This document shows positions 15,408-23,142 of a DNA stretch of 64,000 bases, piece after piece. A program made the position numbers and the translations under genes. The number at the start of each line of letters is the position of its first letter. Positions within the stretch are counted from its first letter, which is position 1. The stretch is from the NCBI GenBank assembly GCA_040382055.1, contig JBEIGE010000014.1, positions 1 to 64,000 of the forward strand, given 5' to 3'. The DNA is from JBEIGE01 sp040382055. GTDB lineage: Bacteria > Pseudomonadota > Gammaproteobacteria > Burkholderiales > Burkholderiaceae_C. The notes under the pieces were generated by a model. It worked only from the letters and a program-made list of their open reading frames with translations, made no database searches and was not told where the DNA came from.

Positions 15408-16124
15408 TTGAACAATCTCATTGGAATGGGTAACGGCAGACTCCGTGTGGGCGTGCCTCTGGCTCCGGCCATCACGCCCTTGTTTGTCACCACAGACCCG
15501 GCGGGAAAACCCAGAGGTGTGAGCGTTGATATCGGGTTGGCCCTGGCGCGGGCATGCGGTGTTGAAGCCGACTTTGTGGTGGCTGGCACTACGGGTGAGT
15601 TAACCGATGCTGTTGAAGCTGGCCGTCTGGATGTGGCCTTTATGCCCGCAGACGACGAGCGAAGACGGCGTGTGGATTTCAGCCCGCCCTATTTCGTGAT
15701 TGAAAGTACCTACCTGGTTGGCCCGAACGTTGATATTGATTCCATGGCGCAGGTCAACCAGCCTGGGGTGGCGGTGGTCGGCATCGCGGGCTCGACCACG
15801 TTCAGGGCGGCGCAGCGCACGGCCCCTTTGGCCAACTTCAGTTCGGCCCCAACCATTGCCCAAGCGATGGACATGCTGGCGTCGGGCGCTGTGGCTGCGT
15901 TTGCGTTGACGCACGACGCCTTGCCCGCCTTGCAAAAAAATCTTCCGGGATCGCGGATTTTGGCCGGGGCGTTTCAGGTGACGGGTGTGGCACTGGCGTT
16001 GCAAAAAAACCAGGCCACGGCACTGGCCTTTGCTTCAGCGTTTATTGAAACCGCCAAAAAAGATGGAACGGTTCGCCGTGCTCTGGACAACGCCGGACTT
16101 GGCCACCTGGCCATTGCAGATTGA
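15408..16124 (+). CDS. Type 3 solute-binding-domain protein lacking an evident signal peptide
   Basis: The protein has the amino-acid-type periplasmic binding fold (SBP_bac_3): 'RLRVGVPLAPAITPLFV', 'GKPRGVSVDIGLALARACGV', 'GRLDVAFMPADDERRRRVDF' followed by 'SPPYFVIESTYLVG'. The best start is TTG 15408, five bases after AGGAAGAG; ATG 15426 or TTG 15375 are alternatives. None of them gives a hydrophobic export signal, so the mature domain begins almost at once. It may be cytoplasmic, its signal may be lost, or it may be secreted some other way. No permease or ATPase gene is adjacent. It has about 238 residues, normal for a mature binding domain. Confidence 0.7.
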   Translation: MNNLIGMGNGRLRVGVPLAPAITPLFVTTDPAGKPRGVSVDIGLALARACGVEADFVVAGTTGELTDAVEAGRLDVAFMPADDERRRRVDFSPPYFVIESTYLVGPNVDIDSMAQVNQPGVAVVGIAGSTTFRAAQRTAPLANFSSAPTIAQAMDMLASGAVAAFALTHDALPALQKNLPGSRILAGAFQVTGVALALQKNQATALAFASAFIETAKKDGTVRRALDNAGLGHLAIAD

Positions 16125-16181
16125 GTCAATTGCAGATTGAACCAATTGCGGACTGAGCCATTTGCCGATTGCGCCTGAGAC

Positions 16182-17057
16182 TCAAAGCGCGTTGAGTGGA
16201 ATCTTGAGATAGGCAATGCCGTTGTCTTCCTTGGGTGGCATCTCACCGGCACGGATATTGATCTGTACCGCCGGAAGGATGAGCACAGGCACTTCCAGCT
16301 GGGCATCGCGCTTGGTCCGCATGGCAACAAATTGCGCTTCGGTGATGCCATCGTGCGCATGAATGTTGTTTGCGCGCTGCGCCGCAACGGTGCTTTCAAA
16401 GGCAACCGGTCTGTCGTTGGGCGGGTAGTCATGGCACATGAACAATCGGGTTTGCGGTGCCAGGCTGAGGATTTTCCGGATGGAGGCATACAGGGTCTTG
16501 GCATCCCCGCCGGGGAAGTCGCAGCGGGCCGAACCGACATCCGGCATGAACAGGGTGTCTCCGACAAACAGGGCGTCGCCAAACTGGTAGGCCATGCAGG
16601 CGGGCGTGTGCCCGGGCACCGAGATGGCATGGCCAACAAGCGTGCCCAAGGGAATGTCTTGCCCGTCCACCAGCAGCTGGTCAAACTGTGAGCCATCGAC
16701 CTGGAAGGAGGCCTCCAGATTGAACAGGCCCTTGAACACTTTTTGTACTGCTGTGATCTGGCTGCCGATGGCAATTGTTCCGCCCAGTTGGGCTTTGAGG
16801 TAGGGGGCTGCTGTCAGGTGATCGGCGTGGGCATGGGTTTCTAGTATCCACGCCACCTTGAGCTTGTTTTTCTGCACAAAGTCAATTACCTTGTTGGCGG
16901 TATCCAAGCCAGTGCGTCCTGATTTGGGGTCGTAGTCCAACACGGGATCAATGACGGCGCACGCTGAGCCCATGCCCTGGTGCACCACGTAGGTCACGGT
17001 CCAGGTTGTGGGGTCAAAGATGGCGTGAACTTCGGGGCTGGTTTGCGTGTTGGCCAT
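16182..17057 (-). CDS. MBL-fold hydrolase, persulfide dioxygenase/Blh-like
   Basis: The 291-residue protein has the metallo-beta-lactamase fold with 'ETHAHADHLTAAPYL' (about 73-87), the second metal site 'VPGHTPACMAYQFGDALFVG' and 'CHDYPPN' near residue 212. The 'GSARCDFPGGDAKTLYASI' block resembles ETHE1-type persulfide dioxygenases and the Blh enzymes regulated by BigR. Such enzymes oxidise glutathione persulfide to sulfite using one iron. It is divergent from a BigR/SqrR-type regulator and from sulfur permeases, which strongly supports a sulfide-detoxification role. No rhodanese or DUF442 domain is fused. Confidence 0.85.
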   Translation of the reverse strand: MANTQTSPEVHAIFDPTTWTVTYVVHQGMGSACAVIDPVLDYDPKSGRTGLDTANKVIDFVQKNKLKVAWILETHAHADHLTAAPYLKAQLGGTIAIGSQITAVQKVFKGLFNLEASFQVDGSQFDQLLVDGQDIPLGTLVGHAISVPGHTPACMAYQFGDALFVGDTLFMPDVGSARCDFPGGDAKTLYASIRKILSLAPQTRLFMCHDYPPNDRPVAFESTVAAQRANNIHAHDGITEAQFVAMRTKRDAQLEVPVLILPAVQINIRAGEMPPKEDNGIAYLKIPLNAL

Positions 17058-17078
17058 GAGCGTTCTTTCATTTAAGCT

Positions 17079-17127
17079 GAATAAATTATATTTACAAACA
17101 AACTATAAGTCAATATAATATTTATTC
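17079..17127. promoter_or_regulatory. AT-rich divergent operator between the MBL gene and bigR
   Basis: GAATAAAT-TATATT at 17079-17092 and AATATAATATTTATTC at 17112-17127 form an imperfect inverted repeat in an otherwise AT-rich 89-base spacer. BigR-type repressors bind AT-rich palindromes overlapping their own and blh promoters. This site lies where it would control both directions. The repeat is visible; regulator binding is inferred. Confidence 0.5.
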
Positions 17128-17146
17128 CGATGTTGAGGAGAGCTTG

Positions 17147-17470
17147 ATGAAAACTGTTGCCATGGAACTGGCCGAGATGCAAACAGCCGCAGGGCAGGCC
17201 TGCCGGTTGCTGAAGGTGTTAACCAATCCGGATCGCCTGATGATCCTGTGTCTGCTGTCCCAGGGAGAGCGGCGCGTCGGTGAACTTGAAGAGATGCTGG
17301 GCATAGTTCAACCCACCTTGTCGCAACAACTGACCGTGCTTCGCGATGAGGAGATGGTGAGTACCCGCCGGGAGGGTAAGTCGATTTATTACCAGGTGAA
17401 CAGCCCCAAAGCGCTGGCCATCATGGAAGTTCTGTATGAACAGTTTTGTGGACAAACCAAGGAGCCATGA
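17147..17470 (+). CDS. bigR: BigR/SqrR-type ArsR-family persulfide sensor
   Basis: A 107-residue ArsR-family winged-helix repressor, starting at ATG 17147 with GAGGAG about eight bases upstream (TTG 17144 is less likely). The recognition helix is in 'MLGIVQPTLSQQLTVLRDEE'. Two cysteines, at residues 35 ('MILCLLS') and 101 ('QFCGQ'), are 66 residues apart. From memory, the redox pair of BigR (42/108) and SqrR (41/107) has the same spacing. They form a tetrasulfide link on meeting persulfide and release DNA. The divergent MBL gene and downstream sulfur permeases fit. It overlaps the next gene by four bases. Confidence 0.87.
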   Translation: MKTVAMELAEMQTAAGQACRLLKVLTNPDRLMILCLLSQGERRVGELEEMLGIVQPTLSQQLTVLRDEEMVSTRREGKSIYYQVNSPKALAIMEVLYEQFCGQTKEP

Positions 17471-17907
17471 TGACGATTGACTGGGCACATTTCACACCCT
17501 GGGCTTCCCTGCTGGGGGGCGTTTTACTGGGGGTCGCCGCTGCGCTTTTCATTTTGTTGAATGGCCGGATTTTGGGCATCAGCGGCATTCTGGGCGGCTT
17601 GTTGCCTCCGAAAACCGGGGATACGGGATGGCGGCTTTCTTTTCTGTTGGGCATGGCGCTGGCACCTGCCGTGTTTTTCATGTTGGCACCAGAGGGTTTT
17701 GCGCAGGCCCCGCGCATTGATGCCGGTTTTGGAACCATTGTCCTTGCCGGACTGCTGGTGGGCGTGGGCACGCGATATGGCTCAGGCTGCACCAGCGGGC
17801 ACGGCGTTTGCGGGCTGTCGCGGCTGTCGCCGCGTTCCCTGGTGGCCACGGCGACGTTTATGGCTGCCGGTTTCCTGGTTGTTTTTGTCATCCGGCATCT
17901 TCTTTAA
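17467..17907 (+). CDS. YeeE/YedE-family sulfur permease, first half
   Basis: A small polytopic protein (146 residues) of the YeeE/YedE family. It contains 'LNGRILGISGILGGLLPPK' and 'VGVGTRYGSGCTSGHGVCGL' (about 98-117). The G-C-T-S-G-H-G-V-C motif is the family hallmark, with cysteines lining the transport path in YeeE-type thiosulfate channels. The gene starts in the ATGA overlap with bigR. It is half-sized and paired with a second half-sized member downstream, the PmpA/PmpB arrangement found beside BigR in other bacteria. It probably moves a reduced sulfur species across the inner membrane; direction and substrate are unproven. Confidence 0.83.
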   Translation: MMTIDWAHFTPWASLLGGVLLGVAAALFILLNGRILGISGILGGLLPPKTGDTGWRLSFLLGMALAPAVFFMLAPEGFAQAPRIDAGFGTIVLAGLLVGVGTRYGSGCTSGHGVCGLSRLSPRSLVATATFMAAGFLVVFVIRHLL

Positions 17908-17918
17908 GGGGTCATGTC

Positions 17919-18356
17919 ATGCGTTCTCGTCTCAGTGAATTTGTTGTCGGCCTGATCTTTGGCCTGGGTCTTTTGTTGTCGGGCATGACGGATCCCGGCA
18001 AGGTATTGGGGTTTCTGGACTTGTTCGGAGTCTGGGACCCGTCGCTGGCGCTGGTGATGGGCGGAGCCATTGGCGTTGGTTTTTTTGCCTTTGCCATTGC
18101 CAAAAAAAGAACCCATACGTTTCTGGGCGGCGCTCTGCACCTGCCTAAATCAAACCAGATCGACAAGCGGCTGGTCATCGGTGCGCTGCTGTTTGGCGCA
18201 GGCTGGGGACTGGCCGGGTTCTGCCCCGGGCCGGCCCTGGTGTCCATGGCTGCAGGTCAGCTCAAGGCACTGGCTTTTGTGGCTGCCATGCTGGCGGGCA
18301 TGCTTGTGTATGAGCTGGCTGACCGGTACTGGCACCAACCCAGAGCAGCTGGCTGA
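17919..18356 (+). CDS. YeeE/YedE-family sulfur permease, second half (DUF6691-like)
   Basis: The second small polytopic partner (145 residues from ATG 17919), with 'GLIFGLGLLLSGMTDPGKVL' near residue 11, 'LPKSNQIDKRLVIGALLFGA' and 'GWGLAGFCPGPALVSMAAG' (about 90-108). The G-x-C-P-G-P motif is the companion of the G-C-T-S-G-H-G motif in the first half. Together they would form one full YeeE-like channel. The start is 11 bases after the previous stop, and the end overlaps the SulP start (TGATG), so the sulfur genes form one coupled operon under BigR. Confidence 0.83.
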   Translation: MRSRLSEFVVGLIFGLGLLLSGMTDPGKVLGFLDLFGVWDPSLALVMGGAIGVGFFAFAIAKKRTHTFLGGALHLPKSNQIDKRLVIGALLFGAGWGLAGFCPGPALVSMAAGQLKALAFVAAMLAGMLVYELADRYWHQPRAAG

Positions 18357-20122
18357 TGCCAACATTGCCCATTCTGAGCTGGGGGCGGGAGTACAACCGC
18401 AGCACCCTGGCCAGTGATGCGGTGGCGGCACTGATCGTCACCATCATGCTCATCCCGCAGAGCCTGGCCTACGCCATGCTGGCGGGCTTGCCACCCGAGG
18501 TGGGCCTGTATGCCAGTGTGGCACCGTTGTTGCTGTATGCCGTCTTCGGGACCAGCCGGGTGCTGGCCGTGGGGCCGGTGGCGGTGGTCTCGTTGATGAC
18601 GGCAGCCGCGCTTGGCGAACATGCCGCTGTGGGGTCTCAGGCCTATTGGGCCATGGCCATCACGCTGGCGTTTATTTCAGGGGCCATGCTGTTGTTGATG
18701 GGTGTTTTGCGCTTGGGTTTTCTAGCTAATTTTTTAAGCCATCCGGTGATTGCGGGCTTTATTTCTGCATCAGGCTTGCTGATTGCAGCCAGCCAGCTCA
18801 AGACCCTGATGGGCGTGCAGGCCGATGGCCATAACGTTGTCGAGCTGATGTTGGCCCTGGGAGCCCAGCTTGCGAACATCCATGGGCTGACACTGACCAT
18901 TGGTGCGTTTGCCTTGCTGTTCCTGTTCTGGGTGCGAAAGGGCTTGACGCCGCTGCTGGTGGCTTGGGGCATGAGCACCCGTCTGGCAGACCTCATGACC
19001 AAGGCAGGGCCCGTTGCCGTCATTGTCCTGACAACCGGCCTGGCCTGGCTGCTGGAGTGGCAAACCCAGGGCCTGAAGATCGTGGGCACAGTGCCGCAGG
19101 GCCTGCCGCCCCTGACCCTGCCGCTGTGGGATCTGGCGTTGTGGAAAGAGCTGGCGTTTCCGGCGCTGCTGATCAGCGTGGTGGGCTTTGTCGAGTCGGT
19201 GTCGGTAGGACAGACGTTGGCCGCCAAACGCCGCCAGCGCATTGAGCCCGATCAGGAGCTGGTGGCCTTGGGCGCAAGCAATTTGTCTGCGGCTTTTTCA
19301 GGTGGGTTTCCGGTAACCGGCGGGTTTTCCCGCTCGGTGGTGAACTTTGATGCGGGTGCCCAAACACCGGCAGCAGGCGTGTTCACAGCTATCGGGATCA
19401 TGTTGGCTTCGTTGTTGCTCACGCCCGCCTTGTACTACCTGCCGCAGGCAACACTGTCTGCCACCATCATCGTGGCGGTTTTGTCGCTGGTGGACTTTGA
19501 AATTTTCCGCAAGACCTGGCGTTACTCCAAACCCGACTTTGCAGCAGGGCTCACCACGCTGCTGGTGACGCTGGGCAGTGGCGTTGAAATCGGCCTGATG
19601 GTGGGTGTGGGGGTTTCGCTGGCCTTGTATCTGTTACGAACCAGCCGGCCGCACATTGCCGAGGTGGGTCTGGTGGCCGGTACCGAGCACTTCAGGAATA
19701 TCCTCAGACATGAGGTTCTGGTCAGCCCCAGGCTGGTGAGTCTGCGCGTGGACGAAAGCCTTTATTTCGCCAACTCAAGAGCGCTGGAGGACAGGGTTAA
19801 CGAGGTGGTGGCCCAGCATCCGCAGTTGCAGCATCTGGTGTTGCAGTGCTCGGCCATCAATGACATTGACGCCAGCGCGCTGGAGAGCCTGGAGGCCATT
19901 GACGAGCGTCTGCGGGATTCGGGCATAGCCCTGCACCTGAGCGAGGTCAAAGGTCCGGTCATGGACCAGCTGCAGCGCAGTCATTTTCTGGGGGCGCTGA
20001 GCGGCAAGCTCTTTCTGACGAACTACCGGGCGGTTCATGAACTCACGCCTGAGATTGAAGGCCCGGATTTCAGGCCGATACCGGTTTTGCCAGTGCTTCC
20101 CAGCGCTCCAGAGCGGCCATAA
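18356..20122 (+). CDS. SulP-family anion (sulfate) transporter with STAS domain
   Basis: A 588-residue transporter. The N-terminal 430 residues contain about 12 hydrophobic segments with the SulP signature 'IPQSLAYAMLAGLPPEVGLY' near 33-52 and 'SGGFPVTGGFSRSVVN' near 318. The C-terminal STAS domain (about 455-560) shows 'LVLQCSAINDIDASALESLE'. SulP proteins carry sulfate, bicarbonate or other anions. As last gene of the BigR operon it probably exports or exchanges sulfate or sulfite made by persulfide oxidation (inference). Its last 53 bases overlap the convergent uup gene, so the two transcripts are mutually antisense at their ends. Confidence 0.9.
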   Translation: MPTLPILSWGREYNRSTLASDAVAALIVTIMLIPQSLAYAMLAGLPPEVGLYASVAPLLLYAVFGTSRVLAVGPVAVVSLMTAAALGEHAAVGSQAYWAMAITLAFISGAMLLLMGVLRLGFLANFLSHPVIAGFISASGLLIAASQLKTLMGVQADGHNVVELMLALGAQLANIHGLTLTIGAFALLFLFWVRKGLTPLLVAWGMSTRLADLMTKAGPVAVIVLTTGLAWLLEWQTQGLKIVGTVPQGLPPLTLPLWDLALWKELAFPALLISVVGFVESVSVGQTLAAKRRQRIEPDQELVALGASNLSAAFSGGFPVTGGFSRSVVNFDAGAQTPAAGVFTAIGIMLASLLLTPALYYLPQATLSATIIVAVLSLVDFEIFRKTWRYSKPDFAAGLTTLLVTLGSGVEIGLMVGVGVSLALYLLRTSRPHIAEVGLVAGTEHFRNILRHEVLVSPRLVSLRVDESLYFANSRALEDRVNEVVAQHPQLQHLVLQCSAINDIDASALESLEAIDERLRDSGIALHLSEVKGPVMDQLQRSHFLGALSGKLFLTNYRAVHELTPEIEGPDFRPIPVLPVLPSAPERP

Positions 20123-22088
20123 GGGCTTCGTCTATCTGGGCGTTGCGGGCTGTCATGGCCAGGGCACGGGCGTTGTCGCTGGCAAACAGGCTGCCGTCTG
20201 CCAGTGCGTCGGCAATCTGTTGTTGCTCGGCTTCGAGCTTGGCAATGGTGTCGGGCAGCCCGTCAAGTTCCCGCTGCTCCTTGAAGCTGAGCTTGCGGGC
20301 CTTGGCAGCTGCCACGGTTGAGGATGCGGCGCTCCCGCCTGAGGGTGACGCATTCGCAGAGGCTGAGAGTTGCTCCTGCTTTGATAGCTGATTGCGCTCG
20401 TAGTTAAAGGGGTTGGCGCCTTTTTGGCCCTTGGCCTTGGCAATGTCGCTGGCCCGGCGGCTCTGCACCAGCCAGTCATTGACGCCGCCTTCGTACTCGC
20501 GCCAGCGGCCTTCGCCCTCGTAGGCAATGGTGCTGGTGACCACGTTGTCCATGAAGGTGCGGTCGTGGCTGACCAGAAACACCGTGCCGTCATAGCTTTG
20601 CAGCAAATCTTCCAGCAGCTCCAGGGTGTCGATGTCCAGGTCGTTGGTGGGCTCATCGAGCACCAGCACATTGGCCGGGCGGGCAAACAGGCGTGCCAGC
20701 AGAAGGCGGTTGCGCTCGCCACCGCTGAGCGAACGTACCGGTGAGTTGGCCCGGGCGGGGGAAAACAGGAAGTCGCCCAGATAGCTTTTGACGTGTTTTT
20801 TCTGGTTGCCGATCTCGATCCATTCCGAGCCGGGGCTGATGAAGTCTTCCAGCGTGGCGTCCAGATCCAGCGCGTTGCGCATCTGGTCAAAGTAGGCCAC
20901 GGTGACGTTAGAACCCAGCCGCACCGTGCCCCAGGGGCTGTGGCCGGGCTCGGGCGGTGGTGCGTTGGCGGGTGCGGGGTCGGGCTTGATTTCGCCCAGG
21001 ATGAGCTTGAGCAGCGTGGTTTTACCCGCGCCATTGGGCCCGAGCAGACCAATCTTGTCGCCGCGCAACACGGTGGTGCTGAAGTCCCGCACGATCACGC
21101 GCGCGCCCGCGCTGGCAACTGTGTCTGCGCGGTCAGCGAAGGTTTTGCTCACATGCACCATCTCGGAGACCAGCTTGCCGCTTTTGTCGCCGCTGGCAAT
21201 GTCCATGTTGACGCTGCCGACGGCTTCACGGCGGGCCTCGCGTTTGGCGCGTAATTCACCCAGCCGCACAATGCGTGCCTGGGCCCGCGTGCGCCGGGCT
21301 TCCACGCCTTTGCGGATCCAGATTTCTTCCTGCGCCAGCAATTTGTCAGCGCGGGCATTGATCACGGCTTCCTGCGCGGCCTGTTCTTCCTTTTGCACCA
21401 GGTAAGCGGCAAAGTTGCCGGGGTAAGACAGCAGCTTGCCCCTATCCAGTTCAACAATGCGGGTGGCCACATTGTCGAGAAACGAGCGGTCGTGGGTGAT
21501 GGTGATGATGGAGCCCTTGAAGTCCACCAGCAGCCCCTCCAGCCACTCGATGCTGTCCAGATCCAGGTGGTTGGTGGGTTCGTCGAGCAGCAGGATATCG
21601 GGTTGCGCCACCAGCGCTTGCGCCAGCGCCACGCGTTTTTTGGTGCCGCCGGAGAGGGTTTTGACAATGGCCTGGGGGTCCAGGTGCAGGCGGTGCAGGG
21701 TTTCGCCGATGCGTTGTTCCCAGTTCCAGCCGTCCAGGGCCTCTATCTCGCTTTGCATGGCGTCAAGGTCGCCATGGCCTTGGGAATATTCGTCAATCAG
21801 GGCAATAATCCTTGCCAGTCCCTCGCTGACTGCTGCAAAAACTGTAGCATCTGCCTCTAGTTGGGGCTCTTGTGCCACGTAGGCAATGCGGGTACCGCTT
21901 TGCACCTGCAGCGTGCCGTCATCGGGCTTGTCCAGGCCGCCCAGAATTTTGAGCATGGACGATTTGCCAGCCCCGTTGCGGCCAATCAGGCCGACGCGCT
22001 CTGCGCTTTCGAGTGAGAAGTCAGCGTGGTCGAGCAGGGGAACATGCCCGAATGCCAGCTGGGCGTTGAGTAAGGTGATAAGTGCCAT
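20070..22088 (-). CDS. uup: ABC-F ATPase Uup
   Basis: A soluble 672-residue ABC-F protein with two nucleotide-binding domains and no membrane segments. Domain 1 has 'LIGRNGAGKSSMLKIL' (about 34-49) and signature 'LSGGTKKRVALAQAL'. Domain 2 has 'GPNGAGKTTLLKL' (about 350) and 'LSGGERNRLLLARLFA'. The Uup-type C-terminal extension (from about 590) includes the coiled-coil 'LPDTIAKLEAEQQQIADALA'. Uup acts on ribosomes and influences transposon excision and branch migration in E. coli. The start 'MALITLLNAQLAFGHVPLL' is the canonical one. The 3' end overlaps sulP tail to tail. Confidence 0.93.
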   Translation of the reverse strand: MALITLLNAQLAFGHVPLLDHADFSLESAERVGLIGRNGAGKSSMLKILGGLDKPDDGTLQVQSGTRIAYVAQEPQLEADATVFAAVSEGLARIIALIDEYSQGHGDLDAMQSEIEALDGWNWEQRIGETLHRLHLDPQAIVKTLSGGTKKRVALAQALVAQPDILLLDEPTNHLDLDSIEWLEGLLVDFKGSIITITHDRSFLDNVATRIVELDRGKLLSYPGNFAAYLVQKEEQAAQEAVINARADKLLAQEEIWIRKGVEARRTRAQARIVRLGELRAKREARREAVGSVNMDIASGDKSGKLVSEMVHVSKTFADRADTVASAGARVIVRDFSTTVLRGDKIGLLGPNGAGKTTLLKLILGEIKPDPAPANAPPPEPGHSPWGTVRLGSNVTVAYFDQMRNALDLDATLEDFISPGSEWIEIGNQKKHVKSYLGDFLFSPARANSPVRSLSGGERNRLLLARLFARPANVLVLDEPTNDLDIDTLELLEDLLQSYDGTVFLVSHDRTFMDNVVTSTIAYEGEGRWREYEGGVNDWLVQSRRASDIAKAKGQKGANPFNYERNQLSKQEQLSASANASPSGGSAASSTVAAAKARKLSFKEQRELDGLPDTIAKLEAEQQQIADALADGSLFASDNARALAMTARNAQIDEALMAALERWEALAKPVSA

Positions 22089-22148
22089 GTGGCACGCATT
22101 ATCCCTGCTGCGGGGTACGCCCAGGGTGGGCGTTGACGGTTGGTGGCT

Positions 22149-23102
22149 TTAAGCCTTGCGCCAGTCAATAATCATTTTGAGGCAATGCACGTCGCCGAAA
22201 GCCACTTCATAGGCTTCGCGGGCATGGGCCGGGGTTTGGGTGTGGGTGATCAGGCCTTCCAGCGACAGGGCACCGGTTTGCATCATCTCGGTGACGGCCA
22301 GCAGATCATGCTTTTTCCATTGCGCGGCAATGCGGATGTGCGCTTCGCGCATGAAAGCCGGTGCGTAGGCAAAGCTCAGGTCCTGCTTGTAAAAGCCGGC
22401 CAGGCAGACCTCACCGCCCATGGCCATTTTGGGAATCACTGTGTTCAGGATCTCGCTGTAACCACTGACGTCATAAATGGCGCGGTAGTCTTTGCGGGTG
22501 TCTTCATCCGGGTGAATCACCGGGTAGCCCATGCCACCTTCGCGTCGCACGGCCTGGGTTTCCCAGACCACGGGTGCAGGCTGGCCTGCTGCCACCACCA
22601 TGCGGGCCAGGAGCCGGCCCATGGTGCCGTGGCCGATGATGAGGTCCGGGTAGACCATGGGCTGGCGTGCGCCACCCAAAGAGAACGTATGGTAAGACGT
22701 GGCGGCAAGGGCCAGCAGCACGGCTTTGGGGCCAAGCGCCGCATCGACCTTGACCACCCGGTCTTGCGGCACCACCAGCATGGAGCCCGAACCACCAAAA
22801 ATATTTTGCACGCCCTGAAACGCGTACGAACCGGGTACAAAAACCGTGTCGCCCACCGCGATGTCTGTCACCCCGGAGCCGGCTTTGACGACGGTGCCCA
22901 CGGTCTCATAACCAGGAACCAGCGGGTAAGCCAGGCCGGGAAACGGTGGCATGGTGCCGTCCCACAGCAGGCGTTCGGTGCCGGTGCTGATGCCGCTGTA
23001 GGAGACCTCAACTTCGACGTCCGTAGTACCCATGTCGCAAACATCCAGGGTCTGGACAGACAAGGATTGAGGGGCATTAAAAACGATGGCTTGTGCTTTC
23101 AT
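22149..23102 (-). CDS. bchC: BchC, 3-hydroxyethyl bacteriochlorophyllide a dehydrogenase (isolated from other photosynthesis genes)
   Basis: From ATG 23102 the protein has 317 residues, the usual BchC length; the open frame extends upstream but that part does not resemble the family. Diagnostic blocks are 'YSGISTGTERLLWDGTMPPF' near 33-52, 'YPLVPGYETVG', 'LIIGHGTMGRLLARMV', 'APVVWETQAVRR', 'AIYDVSGYSEILN' and the ending 'CLKMIIDWR'. BchC is an NAD-dependent, medium-chain-type dehydrogenase that oxidises the C3 hydroxyethyl group to acetyl late in bacteriochlorophyll a synthesis. It normally heads bchCXYZ in a photosynthesis cluster; here it lies between uup and a cardiolipin synthase with no other bch, crt or puf gene in the window. 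Confidence 0.88.
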   Translation of the reverse strand: MKAQAIVFNAPQSLSVQTLDVCDMGTTDVEVEVSYSGISTGTERLLWDGTMPPFPGLAYPLVPGYETVGTVVKAGSGVTDIAVGDTVFVPGSYAFQGVQNIFGGSGSMLVVPQDRVVKVDAALGPKAVLLALAATSYHTFSLGGARQPMVYPDLIIGHGTMGRLLARMVVAAGQPAPVVWETQAVRREGGMGYPVIHPDEDTRKDYRAIYDVSGYSEILNTVIPKMAMGGEVCLAGFYKQDLSFAYAPAFMREAHIRIAAQWKKHDLLAVTEMMQTGALSLEGLITHTQTPAHAREAYEVAFGDVHCLKMIIDWRKA

Positions 23103-23142
23103 GGCGGGTATTGTGACCTGAATATTGGAACTGTTGGGCTGC

